A stretch of DNA of 64,000 nucleotides from Pseudoips prasinana (lineage: Eukaryota; Arthropoda; Insecta; Lepidoptera; Nolidae), in contig OX621257.1 in assembly GCA_951640165.1 (NCBI GenBank), forward strand, positions 10,737,201 through 10,801,200, given 5' to 3'. How positions within the stretch are numbered: position 1 is the first letter of the stretch; every line of letters starts with the position of its first letter. This document shows positions 12,412 to 22,050 of the stretch, piece by piece. Below the pieces are notes generated by a model. That model saw only the letters and a list, made by a program, of their open reading frames with translations. It was not told where the DNA came from and made no database searches. Made by a program: the position numbers and the translations under genes.

Positions 12412-12604
12412 GACAGCAGTTTACGAACAACTGATGATTTTAATATTTTAAAATAAATGCACAATATTTGATGAATTTGGCGGCTTTCTCCGAACGCGGC
12501 CCCTTTGGCGGCGTCTTTGAGTCCACTCAAAAGAGCCGCCTAGGTATCGACGCCGCGCGCGGCTCGATTTCATGAATATTTTAAGATATTTAACCGTTGA
12601 CTAA
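12412..12604. other. short spacer with GC-rich islands
   Basis: Lies between the LINE-C tail and SINE-1. A GC-rich patch (GGCGGC, GACGCCGCGCGCGG) is embedded in AT-rich sequence. A related GC-rich patch with a similar downstream AT motif (GATATTTAACC and AATATTTAACC) occurs at 12735-12790 on the other side of the SINE. No coding potential is seen. Confidence 0.35.
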
Positions 12605-12722
12605 GAATTGAAGGACTTCATTTTTCCCATAATCACTTTTTGGCCCGACTCGGGATTTGAACTCAGGACTTTATTATCTGCAGTTGAACACGCTACCGCT
12701 AGACCAATGAGTTATACACGAA
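12605..12722 (-). mobile_element. SINE-1 (tRNA-derived), truncated copy
   Basis: On the - strand the sequence has a pol III A box (TTGGTCTAGCGGTAGCG) and a B box (GAGTTCAAATCCCGAGTC), followed by GGGCCAAAAAGTGATT. The same arrangement is on the + strand at 19243-19500. A tRNA-like head with B-box spacing typical of tRNA, but without a foldable intact acceptor stem, marks a tRNA-derived SINE rather than a tRNA gene. Confidence 0.75.
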
Positions 12723-12815
12723 CACATTCAAATGGCGCGGCACGCGCGCGCGGGGCCCGCTTTGATGAATATGAAAAAATATTTAACCATTTATTATTTA
12801 CCTACATACCTTTGT

Positions 12816-13255
12816 ATTCGCCGCCGTATTAGAGTTCCTTGCGACAAAATCAGGACGTAATTCGAAATATCCCCTAATGTTCATATGTTCTCGTGTTACG
12901 TTTGCACTTTCTGTTACACGTTGTATATCCAGATCGCGGTTTATTATATAAAACCCAGTACTGAAACCAAAAACGAGCCTCACTGTGGGCTTCCTTAACA
13001 TGTTTATTCCAGCCACATATGTAATTCTTTTTATTGACAGAAAATGTTTTCTTAGCACTATAAATAGAGTCTTCAGTCAGAACATTAACAATTTTACTAT
13101 ACATATCCAACAATATCTTATTATGACTAGAATTATTACACAAAATCTTGGCACAATTTTTACAATCCTCTGGAAAGTCAATTTGTCTAAATTTTTCATT
13201 ACAATATTCTGTATACAGCGATATTTGAGATGGATCTCTTTCCCCCCACAAAATT
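12816..13255 (-). pseudogene. LINE fragment, endonuclease-RT linker region
   Basis: Two overlapping - strand frames (13251-12874 and 13058-12798). They contain CKNCAKILC-x-NSSHNK and CGWNKHVKEAHSEARFWFQY, then LYNKPRSG. The motif P/C-GWN-x-x-VK-x-x-H-x-x-AR-x-x-F followed by KPR-x-G is typical of the linker between endonuclease and RT in L2/CR1-like insect LINEs, the kind of region missing from LINE-D next door. It might have come from the same family. It is too short and frameshifted to assign. Confidence 0.55.
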
Positions 13256-13516
13256 GAATTATAATAAATAAATAAATAAATTCATTTATTTCTCTCAAAA
13301 GGTTACAGTAGTCTTTACGAAGTAAATTTAGCTATTGATAAGTTTCTAAACCTTGTGAGAGCTGGAGTCCGTAAGAGGTTCAAAGACCTGTGTGACGAAT
13401 CTCCAGGCTCTCTCCTTATATTGTAGTGAAAAATGAGTAGCTAACGTGTCGTGAATGGGTTATTTTGAGATAATTAATGATCGGATACATAATTATTAAA
13501 GAGAAAAGGAGCATGC

Positions 13517-13650
13517 ATGCATGAGGGTATATGTGCATGTGTTGTGTGTGTTTTAGGGTGTATGTGTGTGTGTGAGAGGGTGTATGTGTGTGTTTGTGTG
13601 TGTGTGAGAGAGAGAGGGTGTATGTGAGGGGGTGTGCGTGTGTGCCTGTT
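13517..13650. repeat. GT/GA-rich microsatellite in the LINE-D 3' UTR
   Basis: Imperfect runs of TGTGTG, GAGAGAG and GGGTGTATGTG. They form several decayed copies of a GAGGGTGTATGTGTGTG-like minisatellite. Low-complexity, no coding sense. Confidence 0.8.
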
Positions 13651-13663
13651 GCTGTATGATATT

Positions 13664-15296
13664 TTAATTTGTAATTATGATTGTTTCTGTTTCAGTGTAG
13701 TCGAGGGACATGAGCCAATTTGTAACCGTCTTTTTGCAATTAAATTTACGTAGTGAATGAATACTGAGTGTTTTATTTACCTTATTATAAATGTAACCAC
13801 CAAGGAAAAAGAAACAACGCTGGGCAAGTCTAGTGTTTGTTGAGTTTACTTGACAAACAATATGTTTCCGGCGGGCATTGTTAGGTTTCTTGGGATCATA
13901 TGGAGTTTGTGCATGAGTGGTTAGAATTACTCTCAGAATAAATAGCTTACGGACGGAGAGAACGTCACAGATCTTATGGAGTTCTGTTATGGGAAACTGA
14001 TAGGGCAATTTCCACCCAACCTTCAGAAGTGCCCTTTGAGCACGTTCTAATTTTATGAGGTTGGTTTTAGCGGTGCCACCCCATGCTACAATACAGTACT
14101 GGACAAGATACTGAGCCAGTGACAGGTATACAAGTCTGAGAGTATCCCCATCAGCAGCATGTCGTAGATTTTTGAAAACGAATATCAACTTTCTTAGCCG
14201 TGATGTAAGTACATCTATGTGTTGTTGGAAGCAGAGTCGGTCGTCAATCTGTATGCCAAGGTATTTTATGCAATTTGTACTGTGGAGAGTTGGGCAGTTA
14301 CAAGATGAGGTGACCCAAACATTACAGGAGTGGGCAATTAGAGGGGAAATGGATGAGGGGGGTTTGCCTGCCGAAGTGAGTGAAAAATACATATAAAATG
14401 TTTTGTCGGCGTTCAAGGTGAGTAGGTTTTGTGTGAGCCAGTCCGTGATCAGGTTCAATCCGGTCTGAGCACATGCAACGACGGATTCCCAAGTGGTGTC
14501 ATGAAATATCAAGGCAGTATCATCGGCGTTAATATTGTTATCGTAACAGCTATCAGAAGTTACAACTTTATGTCTTATTATATTAAGGTCACATTGTAAT
14601 GCCAACGGAATGTGATCAGACCAAAACACATTATAATTAATAGACATATTAACAATTGTATGTTTAGTAGCTTCTGTTACGAAACAATGATCAAGCCAGC
14701 TATTGGTTCCGTGACTACCACTCACATAAGTGTATGAACCCGAAGACAAACCAAGTAGTTCAATTTCAGCACAAAACCAATCCTGGAGTGTACAGAAATC
14801 GCGCAGTTCATTACCAAACCGCCTACCCGGGTGAGCATAGAAATCACCGAGTTAGTAAGCATATTCAACATCACAACTGTCAATAATGGCATTCAACTCA
14901 CCCAAGCAATGTGTAAATTCCACCAAATGCGTTGGTTCATCCTTAGGCATGTAAACCGAGAACACAAGAAAGGTACACTGAGCCAGAGTTACTTTAACAG
15001 CAATCACTAGAGCACTGCACTGACGTTACGGAGTGAAAGACGTTTTACCGCCACAAAATAGCCACACCTCCAAAAGGACGCCCACGCAATACACCCTCCG
15101 ACGTGTCAGCAGCTGATATTCCAATATAATCGAAGTCGATGTCCACGGTACCCAGGAGAGAAATATCGTGCGGCAACAGGCACGTCACCTGTAATGCCAC
15201 TATGTCTGATTTCTTACACAATGATCTTATACATTCCATAGATCTAATTAGAGATCTACCATTAAAAGTACAAAATTTGTTAAATCTCGAACTCAT
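13664..15296 (-). pseudogene. LINE-D ORF2: endonuclease fused in frame to the end of its RT
   Basis: 15296-15045 holds the endonuclease N-terminus (CTFNGRSLIRSMECIRSLCK and GRPFGGVAILW). 15045-14750 continues it with stops (FLVFSVYMPKDEPTH, LGDFYAHPG). The frame 14749-13664 then starts with SGSYTYVSGSHGTNSWLDH and reaches the SDHIPLALQCD catalytic His box. It runs without a break into NADDTALIFHD, the RT catalytic box with Y changed to N, and on through the thumb and C-terminal region. The ~300 or more residues between endonuclease end and catalytic box are gone, yet the frame is kept. An enzyme of this form would have no functional RT palm. Confidence 0.8.
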
Positions 15297-15322
15297 TAAG
15301 ACGTTTTATTAGTTTTAAATAC

Positions 15323-15367
15323 CTTAAAGTTTCAAAATGATTTAAACCCTCACTTTGAAACTTTAAG
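15323..15367. repeat. 14 bp perfect inverted repeat
   Basis: Arms 15323-15336 and 15354-15367 (CTTAAAGTTTCAAA and its complement) around a 17 base loop, just beyond the truncated end of LINE-D. Confidence 0.7.
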
Positions 15368-15559
15368 ATTTATTTTCAATTGGTATGGATTTATCAGACT
15401 TGTGGTACTTTTAAAACAAAAACATTTATAATACAGACACGTAAATTTGACAAGTCCAAGATGACATGCAAGATCTCGTTCAAACCAATTTTCGTTGTTA
15501 GTTTGCATGGTAATGTACATCATATATTTTTTAAGTTTCATTATTCTCTTATTTTAGAA

Positions 15560-15917
15560 GTTACAGCCCCCCCCCCCCCCCCCCCTGTACACTACTCACT
15601 TTACCACTTTGGAAGTGTCTCTCGCACAAACTATTCAGTTTAGAAAAAAAATATATTAGAAACCTCAATATCATTTGTGAAGACCTATTCATAGACATCC
15701 CACGTGTATGGGTACGATGAAATATATTTTTTTGAGTTTCAGTTCTATGAATGGGGAACGCCCAAAATTATTGTTCTATTTCTATTTTTGTGTGAAAATC
15801 AGTTAATGCCGTTCACAGAATACATTTACTTGCCAAGTTTCAACAGAGAAGCTCTTATAGTTTCGGAAAAAAAGTGGCTGTGACAGACAGACAGGACGAA
15901 TCCATAAGGGACCCTAA
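15560..15917 (+). repeat. interspersed repeat with poly-C head and GACAGACA tail
   Basis: Starts with TTACAG and a run of 19 C (15567-15585). It continues with CCACTTTGGAAGTGTCTCTCG and ends with GTGGCTGTGACAGACAGACAG, CCATAAGGGACCCTAAAAA. I recognise this arrangement as a repeat common in lepidopteran genomes, whose class I cannot state from one copy. The last bases CCCTAAAAA merge with the start of the LINE-A-like 3' UTR at 15918. Confidence 0.6.
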
Positions 15918-16345
15918 AAAGCGCTTGTTAATAGTCAGAACATGAATGTTTGTAGTAATAAATTTAAGTATAGATAATTATTTCTAGTTACATACAGATA
16001 TTTAGGTACACGGATTGTTAAATCATATTTTATAAAATTTATTATATAATAGCAGTAAAATTTAGCTCACTTGTATTAAGTTATTGTCAAAGTGATCATA
16101 TTTAAGTTTAATTATCGAATTTTTTACTATATTTTTACTTCATATTGTCTGAATGGTTCTGTCTATATTAGGGTCCGAATTAAATATTATTATTATGGCG
16201 GACCATGTGTTTATAACGACAGTCGCGCTTTAATGCTACCACCCGATCCAATACCACTGTATCCCTTCGTCGCCTATTACGACACGGGATGTAATGGGGT
16301 GAACCTGTTTTTCGTTTTGGGACGGGAACCACATGGCCATAACTA
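15918..16345 (-). mobile_element. diverged 3' UTR fragment related to LINE-A
   Basis: Matches the LINE-A 3' UTR at GCGCTTGT-x-AATAGTCAGAACATG, ATTTAGGTACA and GGTCGCGCTTTAATGCTACC. It then has a different inner part (CGTCGCCTATTACGACACGGG). It is therefore a sister subfamily, or a related LINE sharing only the 3' terminal region. No coding part is present. Confidence 0.68.
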
Positions 16346-16631
16346 ATATTTACCTATTAACTACTATTACATGACATAATACAGTGTTTCAATACACAAA
16401 GTATATAATATATGCTGTATAAATTGAACTGTAACAGCAAGGCAGTCAGAAGCAAGACAGGTAATTTCCTCTGTGGCTGAAACTGAAAATAAAATGTATT
16501 TTCAACGTGAATAAAGTGTAGAACGTTACTATGTTTTTGGATAGCGATCAAGTACAGTCGATGTTATATCTGTGGAAAGACTGAACTAGGCTTTATTAAC
16601 TAGTTATTAAAGGCGAGTTTCGTAGTGTAAA

Positions 16632-16798
16632 TGTACAAACGCCAAAACATCCCCATCTCAGCTACCCCAATCTGTCAAATTTCTTTTGTAGATTTTCAAC
16701 TTTATCGCATTAGCATAAGGTTCACTTTGTAGATAGATAGATAGTTCAATTGGATAAATTTGACAGGTCGGGGTAGCTTGATGTGCTGGCATTTGTAC
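16632..16798. mobile_element. MITE-1 copy A
   Basis: Terminal inverted repeats of roughly 45 bp (TGTACA-AACGCC...AGCTACCCCAATCTGTC and its complement) surround a short middle part with a GATA microsatellite. Copies at 25243-25385 and 41141-41283 and a truncated one at 49854-49945 share the ends. It is non-coding. Confidence 0.75.
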
Positions 16799-16852
16799 TA
16801 CTGACATGTTATAATACTTGAACTTTTTGTTATTAGTTTTTTAAATATATTA

Positions 16853-17083
16853 AAGTAGGGCCAATTTAATAGATCACATTTGACACTTCATCAAAATTCA
16901 ACAACGTAACCTTAACCGGCCGGCATAGAATATTATTAATTTTTTTGTAGATAGAGCTGCATATTTGCTTATTTTTTTTTTTCAATTACGATTAATCTTT
17001 ATTGTACCAAATAAGGTTATTTTACAATTCATTTTATAGGAACTGACAGATGTCAAATGTGATCTATTAAATTGGCCCTACTT
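16853..17083. mobile_element. MITE-2 with perfect 33-35 bp terminal inverted repeats
   Basis: The arm 16851-16885 is exactly complementary to 17051-17085. Taking TA as the duplicated target (16851-16852 and 17084-17085) gives a 231 bp element beginning AAGTAGGGCCAATTTAATAG, as expected for a non-autonomous Tc1/mariner-type element. The perfect arms suggest a recent insertion. The superfamily is inferred from the TA only. Confidence 0.78.
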
Positions 17084-17292
17084 TAGTATAATGACAATGA
17101 ACGAATGAAGAAGCGCAAACAAAAACAATAGACAATAATATTAAGGGGTTACATTGAGGAAAAAAAATTGCATTAAATTAGTTAAAAATTAAACTAATAA
17201 TTAAAAAACATTTAATTCAGATAATTGTATCCATAGCACTGTTAGGAAATTAATCTTAAAGGACTATGTTAGTATAAAAAAAAGATAAAAGT

Positions 17293-17455
17293 AGCTGTGC
17301 CCCGCGGTTTAACCCGCGTTAAACTTTATAAATTATAGCTTTTGTTTTAATCCAGGGTGTCAGCTAAGTCCATACCAAATTTTATTAAAATCGCTCCAGC
17401 CGTGTGAAGAAGTAACAAACATACACACAAAAACTTTCACATTTATAATATTTAA
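17293..17455 (-). mobile_element. Helitron-like short repeat (CTAGCTGTGCCCCGCGG family), copy a
   Basis: Starts AGCTGTGCCCCGCGGTTTAA, has GTGTCAGCTAAGTCCATACC and CGCTCCAGCCGTG, and ends ...AAACTTTCACATTTATAATATT. Copies of the same family lie at 21770-21920, 22494-22655, 23941-24890 and 29785-29962. The CTAG end and the absence of a clear target duplication fit non-autonomous Helitrons described in Lepidoptera. The assignment is by resemblance. Confidence 0.6.
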
Positions 17456-17679
17456 TTAAATTAGCCATCCCCTATGATTATGCTTAGTATGGGGTTGTTA
17501 AACTGCTCTGAAATGGTTCTCAAAATGCTATTGTGACTACTACGCGTCCGGTGCAGTATTGACGCCACCCTCTTGCGGATTATAGCATGGAAACTATCTG
17601 TATAGGCATCTGCAAACATTTGCGGTGCACTACAGTGCCTTGGTAGTCCCAACAGAGTTTGAAACTATTATTATCTTGA

Positions 17680-17988
17680 TTGAAAAAGGTATGCTTAGAT
17701 GGTTCGGCCATTAAGAACGGATGAATGAAAGAAGATTGACAAAAGAGGTATACCTGGCCTGTGTAAATGGTACAACCAGAAGGGGAAGACCTCGTAGAAC
17801 ATTTTCTGATCAAATCAGAGACGTTCTCAAGAAAGGTCTGGTCAGAAGTACCCTAAACCAGCGAGCATGTATGAAGAATATAATGTCAGTAAATGAAGCG
17901 AAAGAGGTGTGCAAGGATCGTGACAAATGGAAGTCCGTTGTCTCTGCCTACCCCTCTGGGAAACAGGCGTGAGTCTATATGTATATTT
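17680..17988 (+). pseudogene. LINE-E 3' end inserted in LINE-B copy 2 with 9 bp target duplication
   Basis: A + strand C-terminal LINE fragment. It reads MLRWFGH, then ERRLTKEVYLACVNGTTRRG, RPRRTFSDQIRDVLKKG and DRDKWKSVVSAYPSG, with a stop at 17970-17972. The WFGH...GRPR...W pattern is the common end of several non-LTR ORFs. The nonamer TTATCTTGA flanks it at 17671-17679 and 17989-17997, as expected for target-primed reverse transcription with 5' truncation. A second fragment of this family is at 21517-21640. Confidence 0.8.
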
Positions 17989-18329
17989 TTATCTTGAACT
18001 CACAGGGCGTTATACACTTGGCGAGTATACCTAATCCACAGGATGTACAGGTGTAAAAAGATTGACAAGTCTTTGAAAATAGTTGTCTTCACCTTCTTAT
18101 TACACCATGCCAACCTTCGGGCCAGCATCTTACTCCTTACCGCCAACACCCTTTCAATGTCTGCGTCATCCTTAAGACCTTGAGTTATAATGTGTCCCAA
18201 GTATTTAAAGAAACGGTGACGGCATAGAATATCATCACCCCATCTCATCCTGTAGGGGGCGTAGAAATCGACCGAGGGAATACCTAGCAGACAACAGGCA
18301 GCAGCATTTTATCTTTGAACTATGACCAT

Positions 18330-18442
18330 CTGCTATCGCCTACCCGTCTGCCAACCGCACCGTGGCGATTATGGCATATCTCCCCGTTGTTTGGGGAGGC
18401 TTTTGTCTAGCAGTGGACGTACGTTGGCTGACATGATGATTT
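18330..18442 (+). mobile_element. RTE-type LINE 3' terminal fragment
   Basis: Reads CCGTGGCGATTATGGCATAT, GAGGCTTTTGTCTAGCAGTG, then GGCTGACATGATGAT. This is the 3' terminal signature shared with 23699-23925 (opposite strand), 26815-26890, 43195-43450 and 43960-44114. At 45375-45780 it is attached to degenerate RTE coding sequence, so these are taken as RTE-family tails. Confidence 0.6.
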
Positions 18443-19242
18443 AAAAAAAGTAAAAGTATAATTCGGTGGAAATATAATGACGTTATGTAACAATTAATTC
18501 TAATAATCAAATGTATATATATATGTATATCTTTTATAATGTCATTTTAGTCAAAATTCAGCCACGGCAGTCGTGCACTTCTGACCAGAGGCGGAAAGTT
18601 ATATTATATATATATAGTTATATGTTATGTTAGTTATATATATAAGTAGAAGAAAAAAAAACAATCAGTATCTGATATCATCGAGGAACAAATCCACAGT
18701 GTGTGTCAATAGAAATAAAATATTACTTAAACGTTGCATGTCTAATGAAGGTTAATTATAAAATTATTATTAAGTAAGGTTAAAAAAGTGTAAAAGGAGC
18801 GCGTCTCGCCATTAAACGTTAAAGTTTGGCGAGTATATATTGTTAATTGTAAAATTGTTATGTCTGTATATAAATATATTTAAAAAAAAGTTGCGGCAGG
18901 CATAAATTCGAACAATTGTTCAGAAAACTCTCCGTGATAAATTGGGTAAAGGACCCATAGAGATATCACGTCTCCGTAAAGCAAGGCGATTAAACCGGAC
19001 GGTGCGGTAATCTCCATCATTTGAAATTGGTTAAATTGAATAATTTAATTTAGAGAATGATGGAATTTTTTTTTTTAGACGATGACCAATTTATTCGAGA
19101 TCTTATACATGACCACTTAAGAGTAATATTAATACCTCTAACTAGTGGTCTATCTAGGGCGGAACGGTTGCGGAAGAGTTTGCTTTAAGCGGGAAGGCCA
19201 TCCGTTACTTTTATATATATTATATTATTTTATATATATTAC
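18443..19242. other. AT-rich region, nothing assignable
   Basis: Contains short TA runs (18512-18525, 18600-18650) and one GC-richer stretch at 18890-19020 (AAAGCAAGGCGATTAAACCG) without a recognised match elsewhere in the window. No ORF beyond chance length. Confidence 0.4.
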
Positions 19243-19500
19243 TCTACTGCCTCGTTGGTCTAGCGGTAGCGTTTTCAGCCGCAGAGAACGAGGTCCTGGG
19301 TTCAAATCCCAGGTCGGGCCAAAAGTGATTTTGGGACTTTTCTGTATAAAGAACATCTTTTCAACATCCTGTACCTGACCTCTTTCCAGTCGTGTTGCTA
19401 GGTGTCCCATCGGATCATGAGAGTGATGGAATAGAAAGTGCTCCTATGTTTGCGCACACACTTGTGCAGTATAATATGTCCCGCGCAGATGGCTAATCTC
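19243..19500 (+). mobile_element. SINE-1 (tRNA-derived)
   Basis: The A box TTGGTCTAGCGGTAGCG and B box GGGTTCAAATCCCAGGTC are 30-40 bases apart. They are followed by GGGCCAAAAGTGATTTTGGG, which is shared with 12605-12722. A tRNA-unrelated body runs to about 19500. A tRNA-like head with a longer body is the structure of a tRNA-derived SINE; the 3' boundary is uncertain. Confidence 0.75.
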
Positions 19501-19944
19501 TGTTGTTACCGTTAGGCAACAACTGCCCACATGATAAGTTAGGAACGGCATAACCTACCCTCCGAGGCACCCAGATTACTCCCTCAAGCAATCAGACCTC
19601 GAAAAAATCTTTGTATTTACATAAATATTGTTGATTGTGGGAATTTAAGTCTCGACTGAAGGTGTAAAGGGTCCAACCTGAAGGCTTACACCGTTGAGAA
19701 ACGGAGGTCATAGTCGCAGGTATGCAGATAATGGACAAATATTAACAAAGTCCAAGGATCCCAATAACATAACGACTTTAGTAGTTTCGACTAGTCGTAA
19801 ACTGTACTAGAGCATTACATTCTGTCCAATACCTCCGTTTACGTAATATTATCTCTCAACAGTAGGTACAGTCTGTAAAGAAGTAGTTTCTTAAAGTTAA
19901 TAGCACTACACTCATCGCCACAAAAATTACAACTATTAAAATAC
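19501..19944. other. unassigned spacer
   Basis: Mixed-composition sequence without ORFs, tRNA boxes or clear repeats. It runs up to the tail of LINE-A copy 2. Confidence 0.35.
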
Positions 19945-21256
19945 TTTTTTAAATAAATAAAATAAATAAATAAAAAAGGTTTTATTCACGTAGACTTTAA
20001 AAAAGCGCTTGTAAATAGTCAGAACATGTTTGTAGTAATATAGTTGTATACATTAGATATTATTTCTAGTAACATAGATATTTAGGTACATATTGTATGA
20101 AAACATTTATAAAATTTATTTTAATACAGCAATGACATTTAGCTAGCTCGTATGAAGTTATTGTCAAGAGATTATGTTTAATTATCTAGTTTAAGTCTAA
20201 TATTATTACTACATATTGTCAATGGTTCTGTCTATATTAAAGGTATTATTATTATGACGGACCTTGTGTTAATAACGACGGTCGCGCTTTAATGCTACCA
20301 CCGGATCCAATGCGCCCCAACTGAGAAGACCCAGCGAAACAAACTCAGTGGGTTCATCTACTACCGGTTTCAACACGACCCAGTTGAGACGGTCCGGCGA
20401 AACATACTCAAGCGGGCATGAACACGGGATTTGGTCCAATTAGAGTAATTATTTAGTAGGCAAACACAATATATGCTCGATCGGTTGTCTGAATGCTTAT
20501 TATTTTAGATTATATTTAGGTATACAAAAGAAAAACTTCGAAACAATAACATTATTCATTTTGAGATAGAGTCAATAATTTTAAATTAAGTATATGATAG
20601 CAATCATTTACAGATAGTTCACGTAACACAGCAGATCAGTCATGTCTATATGGCTACAAGATCTCCAGCGAGCAATGTGCAGGTAGGAAGTGAGAGCCAG
20701 ACGTCTTTGTCATCGATGTACTCTTTAGTGGTGTAATAACCCCTAGCCATAAGTATACGTTTAATATGTGTTTTAAAACTTGTGTCAGGCAGATCAGTAA
20801 TTTGAGTAGGAAGCTTGTTATAAAACCTAATACAATTTCCTAAAAATGATTTATTAGTTTTGCTTACTCTAAAGCCTGGCATGGCTAGTTTGTTTTTATT
20901 CCTAGTATTTATATTATGCAGTTCACTTTTCTTTTTATAATTATGAATATTTTTTCTAACAAACATTATATTCTGATATATATATTCCGATGGCACAGTA
21001 AGTATATTTATTTCTTTAAACAAATTTCGCAAAGAGTCGCGACTGCCTAAACCATAAATGGCTCTGACTGCTCTTTTCTGCAATACAAAAATAGTACCTA
21101 TGTCAGCCGCCGAACCCCACAGCAGAATGCCATACGACATAATGCTATGAAAGTACGCGAAATACACTAATCTAGCAGTTTGTTCATCTGACAATTGCCT
21201 TATTTTCCAGACAGCATAGGAAGCCGAACTTAATTTACCTGCTAACTTTTCAACCA
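19945..21256 (-). mobile_element. LINE-A copy 2 (5' truncated, nearly identical to copy 1)
   Basis: AAAT-type tail at about 19950-19972, then the same ~900 bp 3' UTR as 396-1286, then the RT C-terminal region up to a truncation at about 21254, after the codons for KLAGKLSS. Differences from copy 1 are few: scattered substitutions, and the five bases CTGGC near 20877-20881 that copy 1 lacks. The high identity indicates recent activity of this family. Confidence 0.88.
20646..21256 (-). pseudogene. LINE-A RT C-terminal region, copy 2
   Basis: An open frame of about 200 codons. It includes KLSSASYAVWKIRQLSDEQT, YFHSIMSYGILLWG, VLQKRAVRAIYG, then LAMPGFRVSKTNKSFLGNC, IRFYNKLP and the terminal TLLAGDLVAI before the stop. 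It preserves the C-terminal reading frame that copy 1 lost, so it shows what the family's ORF2 end looks like. Palm and endonuclease are absent because of the 5' truncation. Confidence 0.85.
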
Positions 21257-21279
21257 TATATATTTGAAGGTAGGGTATG

Positions 21280-21510
21280 ACTATGGTGCACGATTTTAAA
21301 GGTAATTTATTTGGCTTTCAGAAAAAGGTTAAAAAAATCAAAGTCAATTGTATATAGCCCGTAAGTAGTTTTGGACTCACAATTAAAAAATATGAGTGTG
21401 CTTTATTTAGACCACACGACTGAAGTAAAACTTTCTCAGTAGCTGCCACAAGACCAGCACAGTAGGGAAAAAATGTGACGATTCAAAAACAATTTTGTAA
21501 ATTTAACTGA
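21280..21510 (-). repeat. interspersed repeat with AGTCGTGTGGTCTAAA motif
   Basis: On the - strand it reads TGGCAGCTACTGAGAAAG, CAGTCGTGTGGTCTAAATAA and GTGAGTCCAAAACTACTTAC. Pieces recur at 27098-27125 (GTGGCAGCTACTGAGAAA), 28700-28735 and 29708-29740. Class unknown. Confidence 0.55.
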
Positions 21511-21516
21511 ATAAAA

Positions 21517-21640
21517 TATATATGAAGAATATAATGTCAGTAAACGAACCGAAAGAGGTGTGCAAGGATCGTGACAAATGGAAGTCCGTTGTCTCTGCCT
21601 ACCCCTCTGGGAGACGGGCGTGAGTCTATGTAAATATATA
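21517..21640 (+). pseudogene. LINE-E 3' fragment, second copy
   Basis: Encodes MKNIMSVNEPKEVCKDRDKW, then KSVVSAYPSGRRA and a TGA. It is nearly identical to the end of the fragment at 17680-17988. Only the last ~35 codons and a short 3' UTR are present, so this is a strongly 5'-truncated insertion. Confidence 0.78.
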
Positions 21641-21654
21641 TGACTATGACTTAG

Positions 21655-21775
21655 ATATACGAAACGTAACTTGCTATGAAAGAAAGAGAGAAAGAAAATG
21701 TGTGCTAGCGCCTCTCTCTCGGCCCCTACAGTTGTATACGAAATATAACTCTCTCTCTCTCTCTTTCTATCTTCA
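21655..21775 (+). repeat. GA/CT-rich repeat, pair of the one at 29592-29710
   Basis: GAAAGAGAGAAAGAAAATGTGTGCTAGCGCCTCTCTC...ACAGT...GAAATATAACTCTCTC has its reverse complement counterpart at 29592-29710 (GAGAAAGAAAATGTGAGCTCGCACCTC when read on the - strand). A Helitron-like copy lies nearby in both places. Confidence 0.5.
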
Positions 21776-21920
21776 CTTGGATGTTCGTTACTCTTTCATG
21801 CAAAAACTACCAAACGGATTTTTATGAAACTTTGTAGTAATATAGCTTATATATCCGAATAACACATAGGACAACATTTATGGATTTTAACGCGGTTGAA
21901 ACCATGGGACACGGCTAGTT
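21770..21920 (+). mobile_element. Helitron-like short repeat, copy b
   Basis: GTTCGTTACTCTTTCATGCA, ACTACCAAACGGATTTTTATG and ending GGGACACGGCTAGT. The CTAG end is on the right, so the orientation is opposite to copy a. Confidence 0.55.
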
Positions 21921-21939
21921 ATATATAGATAAGTATGTT

Positions 21940-22050
21940 GTTACAAAAGAAAATAAGTAGGTGTAGTATATCAGTTATCTGGTTTCCATAGTTCTGCTTA
22001 GTTCGTGATCAGATGGCCTTGTGTGAAAAATGTCCCAGGATATTATTATG
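21940..22050 (+). mobile_element. SINE-2, 3' part only
   Basis: GTAGTATATCAGTTATCTGG, TTTCCATAGTTCTGCTTAGT, GATCAGATGGCC and TGTCCCAGGATATTATTAT match the 3' half of the full copy at 28993-29262. The tRNA-like head is missing and a Helitron-like repeat sits where it should be. Confidence 0.7.

Larger units (their letters stand above)
13260..15300 (-). mobile_element. LINE-D with AAAT tail and GT-rich 3' UTR
   Basis: A - strand LINE. The simple tail (AAATAAAT on the + strand) is at 13262-13281, the 3' UTR at about 13282-13663 and a broken ORF2 at 13664-15296. The 3' UTR carries a GT/GA-rich microsatellite. The element is 5' truncated near 15300, at the start of the endonuclease domain. Confidence 0.75.
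17225..18300 (-). pseudogene. LINE-B copy 2, RT C-terminal fragment with two nested insertions
   Basis: 3' UTR similarity to LINE-B lies at 17231-17278 (CCATAG...TCTTAAA...ACTATGTTAGTA). - strand coding remnants at 17652-17461 (PRHCSAPQMFADAYTDSF, RKRVASILH) and 18248-18000 (RSKMLARRLAWCNKKVKTT, IFKDL, YILWIRYTRQVYNAL) match the LINE-B C-terminal region at 5848-6228. A Helitron-like repeat (17293-17455) interrupts the 3' UTR. A LINE-E fragment (17680-17988) splits the coding part between YNAL and LLG. Confidence 0.78.

Noticed and set aside
12605..12722. Possible tRNA gene (A and B boxes)
   Set aside because: The boxes belong to a repeated SINE with a non-tRNA body. No closed acceptor stem or terminator is seen. 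The same reasoning applies at 19243, 28993 and 39653.
13517..13650. Telomere-like GT-rich tract
   Set aside because: It is an irregular TGTG/GAGA microsatellite inside a LINE 3' UTR. The insect TTAGG repeat is not present.
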